DNA of 14,113 nt, from contig JBKPAF010000043.1 in NCBI GenBank assembly GCA_046726275.1, positions 1 to 14,113 of the forward strand, written 5' to 3'. The stretch comes from DASXTW01 sp046726275. GTDB taxonomy: Bacteria > Actinomycetota > UBA4738. Under the pieces are notes generated by a model, which ran no database searches, was not told where the DNA came from, and saw nothing but the letters and a program-made list of their open reading frames with translations. A program made the translations under genes and the position numbers. This document shows, in pieces, positions 6,320 to 14,018 of the stretch. How positions within the stretch are numbered: position 1 is the first letter of the stretch; every line of letters starts with the position of its first letter.

Positions 6320-7870
6320 GTGCTCCGACGGAGACGCTCACTCGTCTGGATGGCCATCGTGGCCCTGACACTCTTGGTCGGTCTGCTCGGGCAAGCGGCG
6401 AATGCCCAGGTCCAGGCCGCGTCGATCACCCTCACCCCGTCCTCAGGTCCGCCGGGATCCATGACTACCGTAGCCGGGCAAGGGTTCGGGCCGAACGAGA
6501 ACGTCATCATCGGGTTCGATGTGATCGGCGTCGGATCGGCCATGACCGACGGAAGCGGATCATTCAGCAAGTCGATCCAGGTCCCGAAAGGAGCACGACC
6601 GGGAGCGCATCAAGTCGTCGCTCGGGGACAGATCAGCAATTTGTTCGCCTCTGCCACCTTCACCGTGACGCTGGTCGAGTGGCCGACGTTCCGGTTCGAG
6701 CCCGCCCACAGCGGCTACAACCCGTTCGAGACCATCGTCAATGCGAGCAACGTGTCCAACCTGAGCCTCAACTGGATCGGCAACGGCTTCGGGCCAGGGC
6801 TGGTGTTCCATTCCTCGCCTGCCGTAGTGAAGGGCCTGGCCTACATCGGTTCGGACGATGGGAGCCTCTACGTGTTCCGAGCCGACGGGTGCGGCCAGCC
6901 GAGCTGCAGCCCGGTCTGGACCGGTCGGCTGGGCCAGAGCATCTATTCGGCCCCTGCCGTTGACGGCGGGCTGGTCTTCGTGGCGTCGGCGAGCGTCGAA
7001 GGAAAGCTTGCCGCATTCAAGGCAGATGGATGCGGCCAGCAATTCTGTCAGCCGGTATGGTCGGCCACGCTGTCCGGGACCCAGTCCTCCCCGGTCGTGG
7101 TGAACGGCATCCTGTACCTAGGCGCGTTCGACGGAAATCTGTACGCGTTCAAGGCGGCTGGCTGTGGCCAGCCGACATGTCCGCCGCTGTGGAAGGGCCG
7201 AACTGGCGGATACATCGAGTCCTCTCCCGCCGTCTCGAACGGAGTGGTATACGTCGGCTCCTCCGACCATCTCCTCTATGCGTTCAACGCCGGAGGCTGC
7301 CTGTTCCCGACGTGCACCCCGAAATGGAAGGGGCAGGCGGGCGGCAGCATCTTCTCCTCGCCGACCATCGTTGGCGGCGTCGCCTACGTCGGTTCCCACG
7401 AGGATGGGCAGTTGAACGCCTTCAACGCGAACGGGTGCGGTCAGCCCACCTGTCAGCCGCTGTGGAAAGGGAATGCCGCACAGTTCATCGAGTCGTCTCC
7501 CGCCGTGGCGAACGGACTCGCGTACATAGGGGCGGGTGACGGAGTGATGTATGTCTTCAATGCGAACGGCTGCGGTCAGTCGATCTGTCAGCCGGTCTGG
7601 CGTGCCATGGCGAGCGGTCCGGTCGCGGCGATGAACTCGTCCCCCACCGTGGCGAACGGCGTCGTGTACGTGGGAGAGAACCAGGGGCGGATCTACGCGT
7701 TCAATGCCAATGGGTGCGGACAGCCGATGTGCCAGCAGCTTTGGGAGTTCATCACGCAGGACCCGATCGTCAACTCCTCGCCAACAATGGTGAACGGCAC
7801 GCTTTATGTGGGGGGATCGAACTTCGGCCAGGTTCCCGAGCTGTACGTGTTCAAGCTCGCCGGCCGCTGA
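6320..7870 (+). CDS. Secreted PQQ-like beta-propeller protein with IPT/TIG-like N-terminal domain
   Basis: The protein has 516 residues from GTG 6320. A classical signal peptide (RRRR, then a hydrophobic core at about 8-24) ends with an ANA cleavage site near residue 29, so it is exported. Residues about 35-116 resemble an IPT/TIG or Ig-like sandwich (SGPPGSMTTVAGQGFGPNE). The propeller then opens with WPTFRFEPAHSGYNPFE, a typical first strand of PQQ-type repeats. It has eight SSP/SAP strands, each followed by a [VIL]Y[VIL]G-type strand and a LYAFNA-type strand, which suggests about eight blades. A CX4C motif closes seven of the blades, as in NGCGQPTC. No catalytic residues of a PQQ dehydrogenase are seen. 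The protein is more likely a structural, adhesive or binding protein than an enzyme. It probably acts outside the cell or at the envelope. The 136 bp before the start shows no convincing promoter. Confidence 0.85.
   Translation: MLRRRRSLVWMAIVALTLLVGLLGQAANAQVQAASITLTPSSGPPGSMTTVAGQGFGPNENVIIGFDVIGVGSAMTDGSGSFSKSIQVPKGARPGAHQVVARGQISNLFASATFTVTLVEWPTFRFEPAHSGYNPFETIVNASNVSNLSLNWIGNGFGPGLVFHSSPAVVKGLAYIGSDDGSLYVFRADGCGQPSCSPVWTGRLGQSIYSAPAVDGGLVFVASASVEGKLAAFKADGCGQQFCQPVWSATLSGTQSSPVVVNGILYLGAFDGNLYAFKAAGCGQPTCPPLWKGRTGGYIESSPAVSNGVVYVGSSDHLLYAFNAGGCLFPTCTPKWKGQAGGSIFSSPTIVGGVAYVGSHEDGQLNAFNANGCGQPTCQPLWKGNAAQFIESSPAVANGLAYIGAGDGVMYVFNANGCGQSICQPVWRAMASGPVAAMNSSPTVANGVVYVGENQGRIYAFNANGCGQPMCQQLWEFITQDPIVNSSPTMVNGTLYVGGSNFGQVPELYVFKLAGR
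6890..7732 (+). repeat. Seven tandem propeller repeats with CX4C motifs
   Basis: Codons for the first cysteine of each GCGQPxC-type motif start at 6890, 7031, 7163, 7298, 7436, 7571 and 7715. The spacing is 132-144 bases (44-48 residues). Six copies keep GCGQ and one has GCLF. The copies are also similar at DNA level (TGCGGCCAGCC-like), which suggests amplification by internal duplication. Confidence 0.85.
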
Positions 7871-7876
7871 TGAGAC

Positions 7877-7905
7877 TTCTGAGCGAATAACGGCGCGGGT
7901 AAACT
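7877..7905 (+). promoter_or_regulatory. Candidate tRNA-Arg promoter
   Basis: TAAACT (7900-7905) fits the TANNNT -10 pattern. A weak -35 TTCTGA (7877-7882) lies 17 bases upstream of it. Initiation would fall near 7912, a few bases before the mature 5' end of the tRNA. Confidence 0.42.
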
Positions 7906-7914
7906 GGCACGTGA

Positions 7915-7987
7915 GCGCCGGTAGCTCAGTGGATAGAGCGGCTGCCTTCTAAGCAGCGGGTCGCAGGTTCGAATCCTGCCCGGCGCG
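7915..7987 (+). tRNA. tRNA-Arg (anticodon TCT)
   Basis: A complete cloverleaf can be folded by eye. The acceptor stem is GCGCCGG (7915-7921) with CCGGCGC (7980-7986). The D stem is GCTC/GAGC with loop AGTGGATA. The anticodon stem is GCTGC/GCAGC (7941-7945, 7953-7957) with loop CTTCTAA, so the anticodon is TCT at 7948-7950, reading AGA and AGG codons. The variable loop is GGGTC, and the T stem is GCAGG/CCTGC with loop TTCGAAT. The discriminator base is G7987. The CCA end is not encoded and must be added after transcription. Confidence 0.97.
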
Positions 7988-8013
7988 CCGGTTGATGGAC
8001 TTGTCCGCCGTGA

Positions 8014-8055
8014 GCCCGGGAGGGGAGTGACCGGCCACGACACCGGTCCCCGGGC
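8014..8055. terminator. Nested hairpin between the tRNA and the convergent STAND gene
   Basis: GCCCGGG (8014-8020) pairs with CCCGGGC (8049-8055), and inside it GACCGG (8029-8034) pairs with CCGGTC (8043-8048) around an 8-base loop, leaving one bulge of 8 bases. There is no T tract on either strand, so this is not a classical intrinsic terminator. It does occupy the only gap between two convergent units and could pause or end transcription from either side. Confidence 0.35.
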
Positions 8056-8065
8056 CAATCGTCAA

Positions 8066-11000
8066 CTAGTGCCCGGGTTGCGGGTAGAGGCGACCGAGAA
8101 GAACCTCAAGGCGTTCCTGAGCTCGCTCCTCGCCTCGTTTGTGTTTCGGATACCTGGCCAGGACTTCCCTCAGGTCTTGCAGGACCTGGCCGGACGGGCG
8201 AGCGGCGAGCAACAGCCGCGCCAAGACTGTGTCCAGGCATGTAGGACTCCCCGCCGCGATGGGCACTAGCTGCTGGATCAGGGAGCGGCGCTCCGCAGCG
8301 GGGAGCGTCTGCGAGGAGAGGGCTTCTGCGGCCAGCCTCGCCGCTAACAAGGGGGCGAACCACGGATCGGGGACGAGCACCTTCGATCCCGGCGGGAGCG
8401 TCTGGTTCGGATTCCATCGGCCTTCGTTCAGGCGGAGAAACTCGGAGAGCGGATACTCGTACACACGGTTGGCAAGCTCAGCAAGCGTCGCCGCATTGCG
8501 AATGTACTCCGGCATGGGAACCGACGCAGGATCGGCGCTACGCGCCTCGTATGTCTCGCCGACAACATGGAACGGTGAGAACTCCGGGGCACCGGGCCGC
8601 GCCGTAAACCGGTTGACGACATCCGCGATGTCCAAGGGAGTAAGTCGCCCACCCTCCTGCTGCCACCAGGCAAGCGCCATGGCGTTCCACCGGCTGGTCG
8701 TCCGAGCGCAGAAAACGGGGTCCTGGACATTATGGGCGGAGCTCCGAGCAAGGTGGAGGGCTCTGGTGACGGCACGAGACGCGTCATCGAGACAGATCAC
8801 GGCCGACTCCGCCAGAGTGAGGCAGGCGGGCGCTGAGTAGCCGGCGAACCCGTACGGCACGTCGAATGCCAGTTCCACCATCGCGGCTCCAGCCATGCGG
8901 TCCCGGAGGGCGACCGAGAAGGCCTCGCCGAGTGCACCCAGCCTGCGTTTGTGCTCGCCCCAGGAGTCGAATCCTGGGGCAAGGGCTCGGCCGCTCAACC
9001 CCCGCGCAGCGTATTCCTCTGCAAGCTTGATGTTGCCCAGGAGTCCGCTGCTCTCGGCATCTCCGGCCTCGGCGCACAGAGCGAGCCAGGCCAGACCGAG
9101 GCATTCGTCGAATTCGAGCGTGTCCCCAGCTAGAGCTCCAACCGCTACTTCGACCACCATGGCTTTGACCCATGCCTGGCTGGGGTGTTGAACGATGCTC
9201 CTCAGCAGAGCCCAAAGGGACCGGTTCCTATAGCTGACGTAGGTGTTGGCAGCATGCAGCCTGATGTATTCACGAACTAGTTGGTCCCCGGACTCGGGGC
9301 TTGCCACGGCGAATGAAACGAGAAGCGGTCCCTCGACCTCAGCGGCGAAGATCGGCTCATAGTCGCCTACCTGCTCGATCCCGCGGCCCACGGGCCCCTC
9401 CAAGAGCCCTCTGCCAGCGGGGAGAAGCTGCTCCCCTGGCGGAAGGTCGTACTCCCAGAGCATGCTCGGGTGAGTTCGCGGATCGATACCACCCATTCGG
9501 GCGACGATCTGCTGGGCTGTTTCCAGCGGGGGCGGTGGCGGCAATCCACTTGGAATGACAGACTCCTGCAGCACATCAGCCGCCACCCTTTGCGCCAGCC
9601 GAGAGAGCGGATCGTATCCGAGCAATGAAGATCGGAGTCGTCTGAGTGCGGCTGCGGCAGCAGGCCTGTTCACGTCGGCACTCAGCCACACGCTGGTCAG
9701 GAACACGGCCTGCCGCCACGCCTGGTCAATGGGAAAGGACTCCAAACGGCGTTCCACTGCTTCCAGATCGCCCGCTCTCGCGAACTCGATCACTTGCTCA
9801 GGCTGGAGGTAGTGGCGTCGCAGGGCAGTCAAGCTCAGCGCGCTGTCGATGACGGGCAGCACCATCGGCGGCGCTTTGTCATTGGCAAGGGCGACCAGCC
9901 CTTGCTCGAGGTCGCTCACAGGAGTCGGCGCCGTTCCTCCTTGGTCGAGAGCTTTCAAGAAGCCCGAGTCCCGCAGAAGGGACATCAACCCCGAAGCCAG
10001 CCGCGCCCGTTTGACGCTGTCGTCCACCAGCCGGATCGCCTCAGCGAGATGGGTTGTGGTGAAGGTGAGCACGTAATCGTCCTGGCATGTCTCCCAGGCA
10101 CCCTCGCATCTCGCGAGGAGGTAGGTGGCGATCCGTTCGTTCGCCACAGCTGGGAAGACCCTGTAGACGGGGTCCCCCAAGAGGAACTCCCGGAACGACT
10201 GGTGGTAGATGCGATATCGGCTCAGGGAATCGGGCCCGGTGAGGTATTGGGCGCAAGCCTGGAGAGCGTCGTGGGCGCGGTCCTCGGAGAGCTCGATGAT
10301 CTGGGCGGCCTGCGAGGCGGTGAGCCCGGCACCACGGGCTACCGCCAAGGCACCCAATAGCGGGCGATACCGATCTTCCCACCGCTCGCGGTTCCGGGTC
10401 AGCTCACGGGAGAGGAAGTCGCGATAGTGCCCCTCGAGCCCCTTCGGAAGGCTCAAGGTCAATGGATCAATCGCTGCCACCTTCGGCCCGGCGAGCAGGC
10501 TGTCCACGACATAGCGGGCGTAGAGGAAGTTTCCTTGTCCGGAGTCCGCCACTCTGGCGGCTACCTCGGTCCGAGCAGGCTCGGGAACGGGGGTAAGCCT
10601 GCGAAAAGCGTAATCCCTGACATCGTCCACGTCTGTCGGTGCGTCGGCGTCCAGGTCAATAGACGCCTGGCCTACAGCGGCCAGAACCCGAGGATCGGGG
10701 CGAGTACAGATGATGAACCGGACCCGCCCGGGGAGCTCGGCGTCGTGATCGAGGACGTCGCCAAGGAGGCTTACAAGATTGTCTTCAGGCGTGTACGTGA
10801 GTGCCTCATCCAAGCCGTCCACGAGCACGAGGAGCTGATGGTCGAAACCACTCGCGTACAGCCCCTCAAGCGGCTTTCGGACCGTTCGATCGAACGCGAT
10901 TCGCGGAGAGATATTGCCGACGTGCAGTGACTTGACAAGGACATTCGTCACCCTCGCGCCGCTTTCCGCCTTGGTGACCTGCTGGGATGCCTCGATCCTG

Positions 11001-11407
11001 ACGTCCGGCCCGGTTGCCTCGAGTAGGGCCTCCGCGAACGCCGGGTGAGTAGCCAGGCTGGCGGAAAGGCCCTCCACGAATCGGACCGGATCCTGCGAGA
11101 CGTCCAGCGCCCGACAGAAGTGCGCATAGGCGAGTGCCCCATGTCCCAGGTTCGGAAAGACATCCGAGGAAAAACTTCCCGAGCTCATCTGGGCCAGTCT
11201 GGCTGCGATCGCGGACTTGCCAGTCCCCGGCCCTCCTGTGAGGACGAATGCCCGGCCATCGTCCGCCTCCATCCACAGACTCAATTCCTCGAAGACCCAT
11301 GCACGGCCTGTGAAGAACTGGGTTCGTTCCGCGAGCTCGGACGAGCTCAGTTGCCCTGACGCTAGTTGGGATCCTGCCGATTCATCCATGCTGTTCTTCC
11401 GGGCCAT
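8066..11407 (-). CDS. STAND/NACHT-type P-loop NTPase with LysM-like C-terminal segment
   Basis: The protein has 1113 residues. After a short lead, FFTGRAWVFEELSLWM (31-46) precedes Walker A GGPGTGKSA (58-66). Walker B is LLVLVDGLDEAL (192-203). A sensor-like CTRPDPR (234-240) and GNFLYARYVVDSLL (292-305) follow, and RIYHQSFREFLL (399-410) closes the winged-helix region. This order is that of STAND (NACHT-like) signal-transducing NTPases, which assemble on sensing a trigger. Residues about 520-1113 are mostly helical, with no obvious WD40 or TPR repeats. The segment 972-1014 (TLAELANRVYEYPLSEFLRLN through LPPGSKVLVP) resembles a LysM fold. There is no signal peptide or membrane helix. It is the last gene of the operon, 11 bp after the helical protein gene. 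ATG 11407 lacks a clear SD; ATG 11389 has GGAAG 7-8 bases upstream and is an alternative. It is likely the sensor of the module. Confidence 0.82.
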   Translation of the reverse strand: MARKNSMDESAGSQLASGQLSSSELAERTQFFTGRAWVFEELSLWMEADDGRAFVLTGGPGTGKSAIAARLAQMSSGSFSSDVFPNLGHGALAYAHFCRALDVSQDPVRFVEGLSASLATHPAFAEALLEATGPDVRIEASQQVTKAESGARVTNVLVKSLHVGNISPRIAFDRTVRKPLEGLYASGFDHQLLVLVDGLDEALTYTPEDNLVSLLGDVLDHDAELPGRVRFIICTRPDPRVLAAVGQASIDLDADAPTDVDDVRDYAFRRLTPVPEPARTEVAARVADSGQGNFLYARYVVDSLLAGPKVAAIDPLTLSLPKGLEGHYRDFLSRELTRNRERWEDRYRPLLGALAVARGAGLTASQAAQIIELSEDRAHDALQACAQYLTGPDSLSRYRIYHQSFREFLLGDPVYRVFPAVANERIATYLLARCEGAWETCQDDYVLTFTTTHLAEAIRLVDDSVKRARLASGLMSLLRDSGFLKALDQGGTAPTPVSDLEQGLVALANDKAPPMVLPVIDSALSLTALRRHYLQPEQVIEFARAGDLEAVERRLESFPIDQAWRQAVFLTSVWLSADVNRPAAAAALRRLRSSLLGYDPLSRLAQRVAADVLQESVIPSGLPPPPPLETAQQIVARMGGIDPRTHPSMLWEYDLPPGEQLLPAGRGLLEGPVGRGIEQVGDYEPIFAAEVEGPLLVSFAVASPESGDQLVREYIRLHAANTYVSYRNRSLWALLRSIVQHPSQAWVKAMVVEVAVGALAGDTLEFDECLGLAWLALCAEAGDAESSGLLGNIKLAEEYAARGLSGRALAPGFDSWGEHKRRLGALGEAFSVALRDRMAGAAMVELAFDVPYGFAGYSAPACLTLAESAVICLDDASRAVTRALHLARSSAHNVQDPVFCARTTSRWNAMALAWWQQEGGRLTPLDIADVVNRFTARPGAPEFSPFHVVGETYEARSADPASVPMPEYIRNAATLAELANRVYEYPLSEFLRLNEGRWNPNQTLPPGSKVLVPDPWFAPLLAARLAAEALSSQTLPAAERRSLIQQLVPIAAGSPTCLDTVLARLLLAARPSGQVLQDLREVLARYPKHKRGEERAQERLEVLLGRLYPQPGH

Positions 11408-11418
11408 GGTGACAGCCG

Positions 11419-12621
11419 CTAGGTGACGGCGAGGGCCGTTTGGACGGTTTCCCTCACACCCTCCACCCGGTCGGGAACGAAGGAGAGGCGGCCGGAGTCG
11501 ACGTGGTCATACCCCGTGTAGACCGTGTAGCCCAGGAGCCCGATGGTTACGCCGGCCACCAGGATCTGGGCAGGAGGCGCCATCAGGAACGGGATTCGCT
11601 TGGCCAGGGCGATCGCCTTGAGCATGGTCTCCACCTTCTCAGTCTTGGCCTTGAACCTGTCGGCCAGGTCGGCTACGGCCTCAGTGGCAGCGGTGACGAC
11701 TGCGGTGTCGGCCGCGGTGGCCTCGAGCCGCGTTTCGAGTTCCGCCACAATCGCATCCGACCCATACAGGCCAGTCACGAGGCGACCGAGGACGGTGTCT
11801 CCCGCTTCCCCCTGCTGCTTCGCCTTCCCGATCTCGTCCACCCATTGTTCGATCCGTTGACGAGTCTCATCTCCCACCTCCTTGCCCAGGAGGGCCATGA
11901 CCCACTGGTAGGCCCGAAATAGCAACCGGACGGCCGCCTTGGCGAGACGCACCAAGAGTCCCTTGACCTGCCCGATGAGACGGTCGACCAACTCGTCCAC
12001 CTTCTTCCCGAGCAGCGACGCGCCCTCTCTGACGATCGCCAGGTCAAGCAGCATCAGGTCGCCCGCGGCCCGACCTCCCACCTTGCTCGCCTGCTTGCTG
12101 ATATACCGGAGCGTGCTCCGAGCCTCCTCGAGCAGCTGGGTCTTGGCGGTCTGGAGGTCGGCAGGTGCGCGCACGCCTCGGCGGGCTCCTCTCTTGACGA
12201 GGGCCCGCATCTCCAGGGGGGCCTCCAGGACTCCTGCCAGCTCGTCCAGCGAGAGTTGCAAACCGGGGGCGCCCAACCCGCGGGTCACGGCTCCGCCACG
12301 TCCTTCCTCGGGCTCCTGGGCGGCCTCCAGCAGGGTGCGAGCCACCTCGACCTCGGCGGTGGCCTGGGCCAGCATCTTCATCTCCGCCGCTTCCCTCATG
12401 TCCAAGCGGTCGGCCTCCAGGAAGCCCGCCGTCAGCTCACCGAGCCGCCCGGATGTGGCCTCGAGCTCCTCAGCCCGCTCTGCAAGCGTCTCCGGGGGCA
12501 CAGCGGGACCCCCTCGGGTGATTCGTTCGGGTGGTCCTTCTCCTGGGGTGGTCGCGAATAGGCCGCGCAGCCTGGTCGCGTACTCGCCTGCCGCCTCCCG
12601 ATACTCAGCCTCGGTTGGCAT
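11419..12621 (-). CDS. Helical protein with C-terminal membrane segment, unknown family
   Basis: I do not recognise a family. The 400 residues are predicted by eye to be almost all helical and rich in Ala, Glu, Leu and Arg. Residues about 40-105 look like a coiled coil. Residues 206-246 form a long amphipathic to hydrophobic stretch (VDELVDRLIGQVKGLLVRLA, then VRLLFRAYQWVMALLG). A second helical block follows (about 290-340). A clear membrane helix spans about 344-368 (IPFLMAPPAQILVAGVTIGLLG), followed by a short tail. There is no signal peptide. AGAGGA (12630-12635) lies 8 bases before the ATG. The gene overlaps the CHAT gene by 17 bp and is followed 11 bp later by the STAND gene, so the three are co-translated. 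Lying between a protease and an NTPase, it could be the protease substrate or a membrane-damaging effector. This is inference; it does not look like a gasdermin, whose fold is beta-rich. Confidence 0.75.
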   Translation of the reverse strand: MPTEAEYREAAGEYATRLRGLFATTPGEGPPERITRGGPAVPPETLAERAEELEATSGRLGELTAGFLEADRLDMREAAEMKMLAQATAEVEVARTLLEAAQEPEEGRGGAVTRGLGAPGLQLSLDELAGVLEAPLEMRALVKRGARRGVRAPADLQTAKTQLLEEARSTLRYISKQASKVGGRAAGDLMLLDLAIVREGASLLGKKVDELVDRLIGQVKGLLVRLAKAAVRLLFRAYQWVMALLGKEVGDETRQRIEQWVDEIGKAKQQGEAGDTVLGRLVTGLYGSDAIVAELETRLEATAADTAVVTAATEAVADLADRFKAKTEKVETMLKAIALAKRIPFLMAPPAQILVAGVTIGLLGYTVYTGYDHVDSGRLSFVPDRVEGVRETVQTALAVT

Positions 12622-14002
12622 CGGTTTCGTCCTCTTCTTCCTCCCGCGGCCGCGGCCGTGGAGTGGGTTTGCCGAGCACTACGCCGGTCATCGAACCATC
12701 GACATCCCCCGCGGTCTGTTCCACGCTGATGGAGGCGCCTCGGAGCGCCTCGGCGCCTTCATCGGACCGGATCCCGACCACCTCGCCGGTCCGTCCGATC
12801 CTGTCGACCCTCTGCCGGATGCTGGTCCGGGCCTGAGCGATCGCGTCGGTCTCGCGTTGAGCGAGCCTCGGAAAGAGGACTCCGTCGGTCGAGCGCAGGT
12901 AAAGGACCGGCACGCCCCACTCGTATTCGCCCGTGTCCGCGCTGGCCTTCATCTCGATCCGTCCGGCCGAGACCGCCTCATCGACCGACAGCCCCACGGC
13001 CAGGGCGGAATAGAACCGCTTCATGAACGCCGAGGCCTGGTTATCGAGAACCTCATACTGCATGGCCACGACAGCGGCCACGCCCTGCTCGATCAGGGCG
13101 GGGGCGATGCCCGTCCAGGCGGAAGCTGCGTCCCGGCCGCCGGACCTGCAAGCCCCCAGAACTGCCAGCCTCACTCCGGCCTGATGCAGCCGAAGGGCCA
13201 GGTCAGGCGAGGGGAGCAATCGAGGCGCTCCCCCCGCCACGGGACCCTCCAGCGCGATCACTCCTTCCCCCACCACCTCACCGGTCTTCTCGTCGATATC
13301 CACGTCTCTGAAGTCGCCATGGCCGGCGAAATGGAACGCGTCGGCTCCGTTCACCAGCGCCTTGATCAGGTCGTCCTCGGTGGCGTCCTCGACGACGGGT
13401 TCCCAATCCAGGGATACCCCCTCGACCTCGAAGTCCCGGAGGGCGTCCTCGATGACCTGCCGTTCCTTCTCCAGCTTGAGCTTGCGATAAGGGGCGGGGC
13501 TGGCCATCGCGATAACCATCCGCAGACGATCCGACGCGGCATCGGCCAGTTCCGGATACCGCTCTTCGAGCGGCTCGTGCCGGACCAGGGAGACGTCCGG
13601 GTTCAGGACGAGGAAGTGGATCAGGTCCCTGTCGCCCTTGTGGATCGGCAAGTACGCATACTCCCATGGAAGCTGGGCCAACTTCGGCTGACGAATAATG
13701 AGGCGGAGCCTGATTCCGTCCTTGGAGTCCTGAATGGCCCGAGTCAGAGCGTCCCGGATGTGGCCAGGGAACAACCGCGCGGCCAGCAGCTCGCCCAGTT
13801 TGAGGAGGTCGTCCCTGTCGATCTTCTTGCGATCGAGATCCTCCAATGCGTACTGAAGGTCCTGCATCGCGAAGGGGACGCGCTCGGGCTGAAGGTCCCC
13901 CACCGCCGGCGCGGGCAACAACGCGACCTCGAAGGTATCGGTTTGGGCATCGAGATCTCGAAGTTCCAGCGAGAGATCCACGTATGTGCGTGCCTCGCTC
14001 AT
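12605..14002 (-). CDS. CHAT-domain caspase-like cysteine protease
   Basis: The protein has 465 residues from ATG 14002. The N-terminal half is of the kind that precedes CHAT domains (LPWEYAYLPI at 111-120, then NPDVSLVRHEPLEERYP at 134-150). The CHAT core carries the catalytic dyad: H228 in FHFAGHGD and C285 in VLGACRSGG, followed by AWTGIAPALIEQGVAAVVAMQ and the SAGRIEM helix. CHAT domains are clan CD peptidases related to caspases and separase. A Gly/Val-rich tail follows (about 397-444, ending VEQTAGDVDGSMTGVVLG), then a Pro/Arg and acidic end (RPREEEEDETD). GAGGA (14012-14016) is 9 bases before ATG 14002 but only 3 before ATG 14008. The GTG at 14071 would overlap the upstream gene and add 23 unconvincing residues. 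The coding of the acidic tail supplies the SD of the next gene. It is probably the executioner protease of the module. Confidence 0.88.
   Translation of the reverse strand: MSEARTYVDLSLELRDLDAQTDTFEVALLPAPAVGDLQPERVPFAMQDLQYALEDLDRKKIDRDDLLKLGELLAARLFPGHIRDALTRAIQDSKDGIRLRLIIRQPKLAQLPWEYAYLPIHKGDRDLIHFLVLNPDVSLVRHEPLEERYPELADAASDRLRMVIAMASPAPYRKLKLEKERQVIEDALRDFEVEGVSLDWEPVVEDATEDDLIKALVNGADAFHFAGHGDFRDVDIDEKTGEVVGEGVIALEGPVAGGAPRLLPSPDLALRLHQAGVRLAVLGACRSGGRDAASAWTGIAPALIEQGVAAVVAMQYEVLDNQASAFMKRFYSALAVGLSVDEAVSAGRIEMKASADTGEYEWGVPVLYLRSTDGVLFPRLAQRETDAIAQARTSIRQRVDRIGRTGEVVGIRSDEGAEALRGASISVEQTAGDVDGSMTGVVLGKPTPRPRPREEEEDETDANRG
12630..12635 (-). promoter_or_regulatory. Ribosome binding site inside the CHAT coding sequence
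   Basis: On the minus strand AGAGGA lies 8 bases before the ATG at 12621. It is formed by the acidic codons near the end of the CHAT gene, whose stop lies 17 bp inside the next gene. This arrangement implies translational coupling. Confidence 0.6.
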
Positions 14003-14018
14003 CGTCATCAATCCTCGT

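Noticed and set aside
5518..6570. 350-codon minus-strand frame opposite the DUF1353 gene
   Set aside because: The plus strand has a strong SD and family motifs; the antisense translation is His/Asp/Arg-rich low-complexity sequence.
7804..8058. Minus-strand frame containing the peptide GAPGRIRTCDPLLRRQPLYP
   Set aside because: This is the well-known spurious translation of the antisense of a tRNA gene, here tRNA-Arg, and not a protein.
11419..12621. Middle gene as a bacterial gasdermin
   Set aside because: Gasdermins are about 260 residues, beta-rich in the pore-forming part and usually lack a long C-terminal membrane helix. This protein is 400 residues and nearly all helical.
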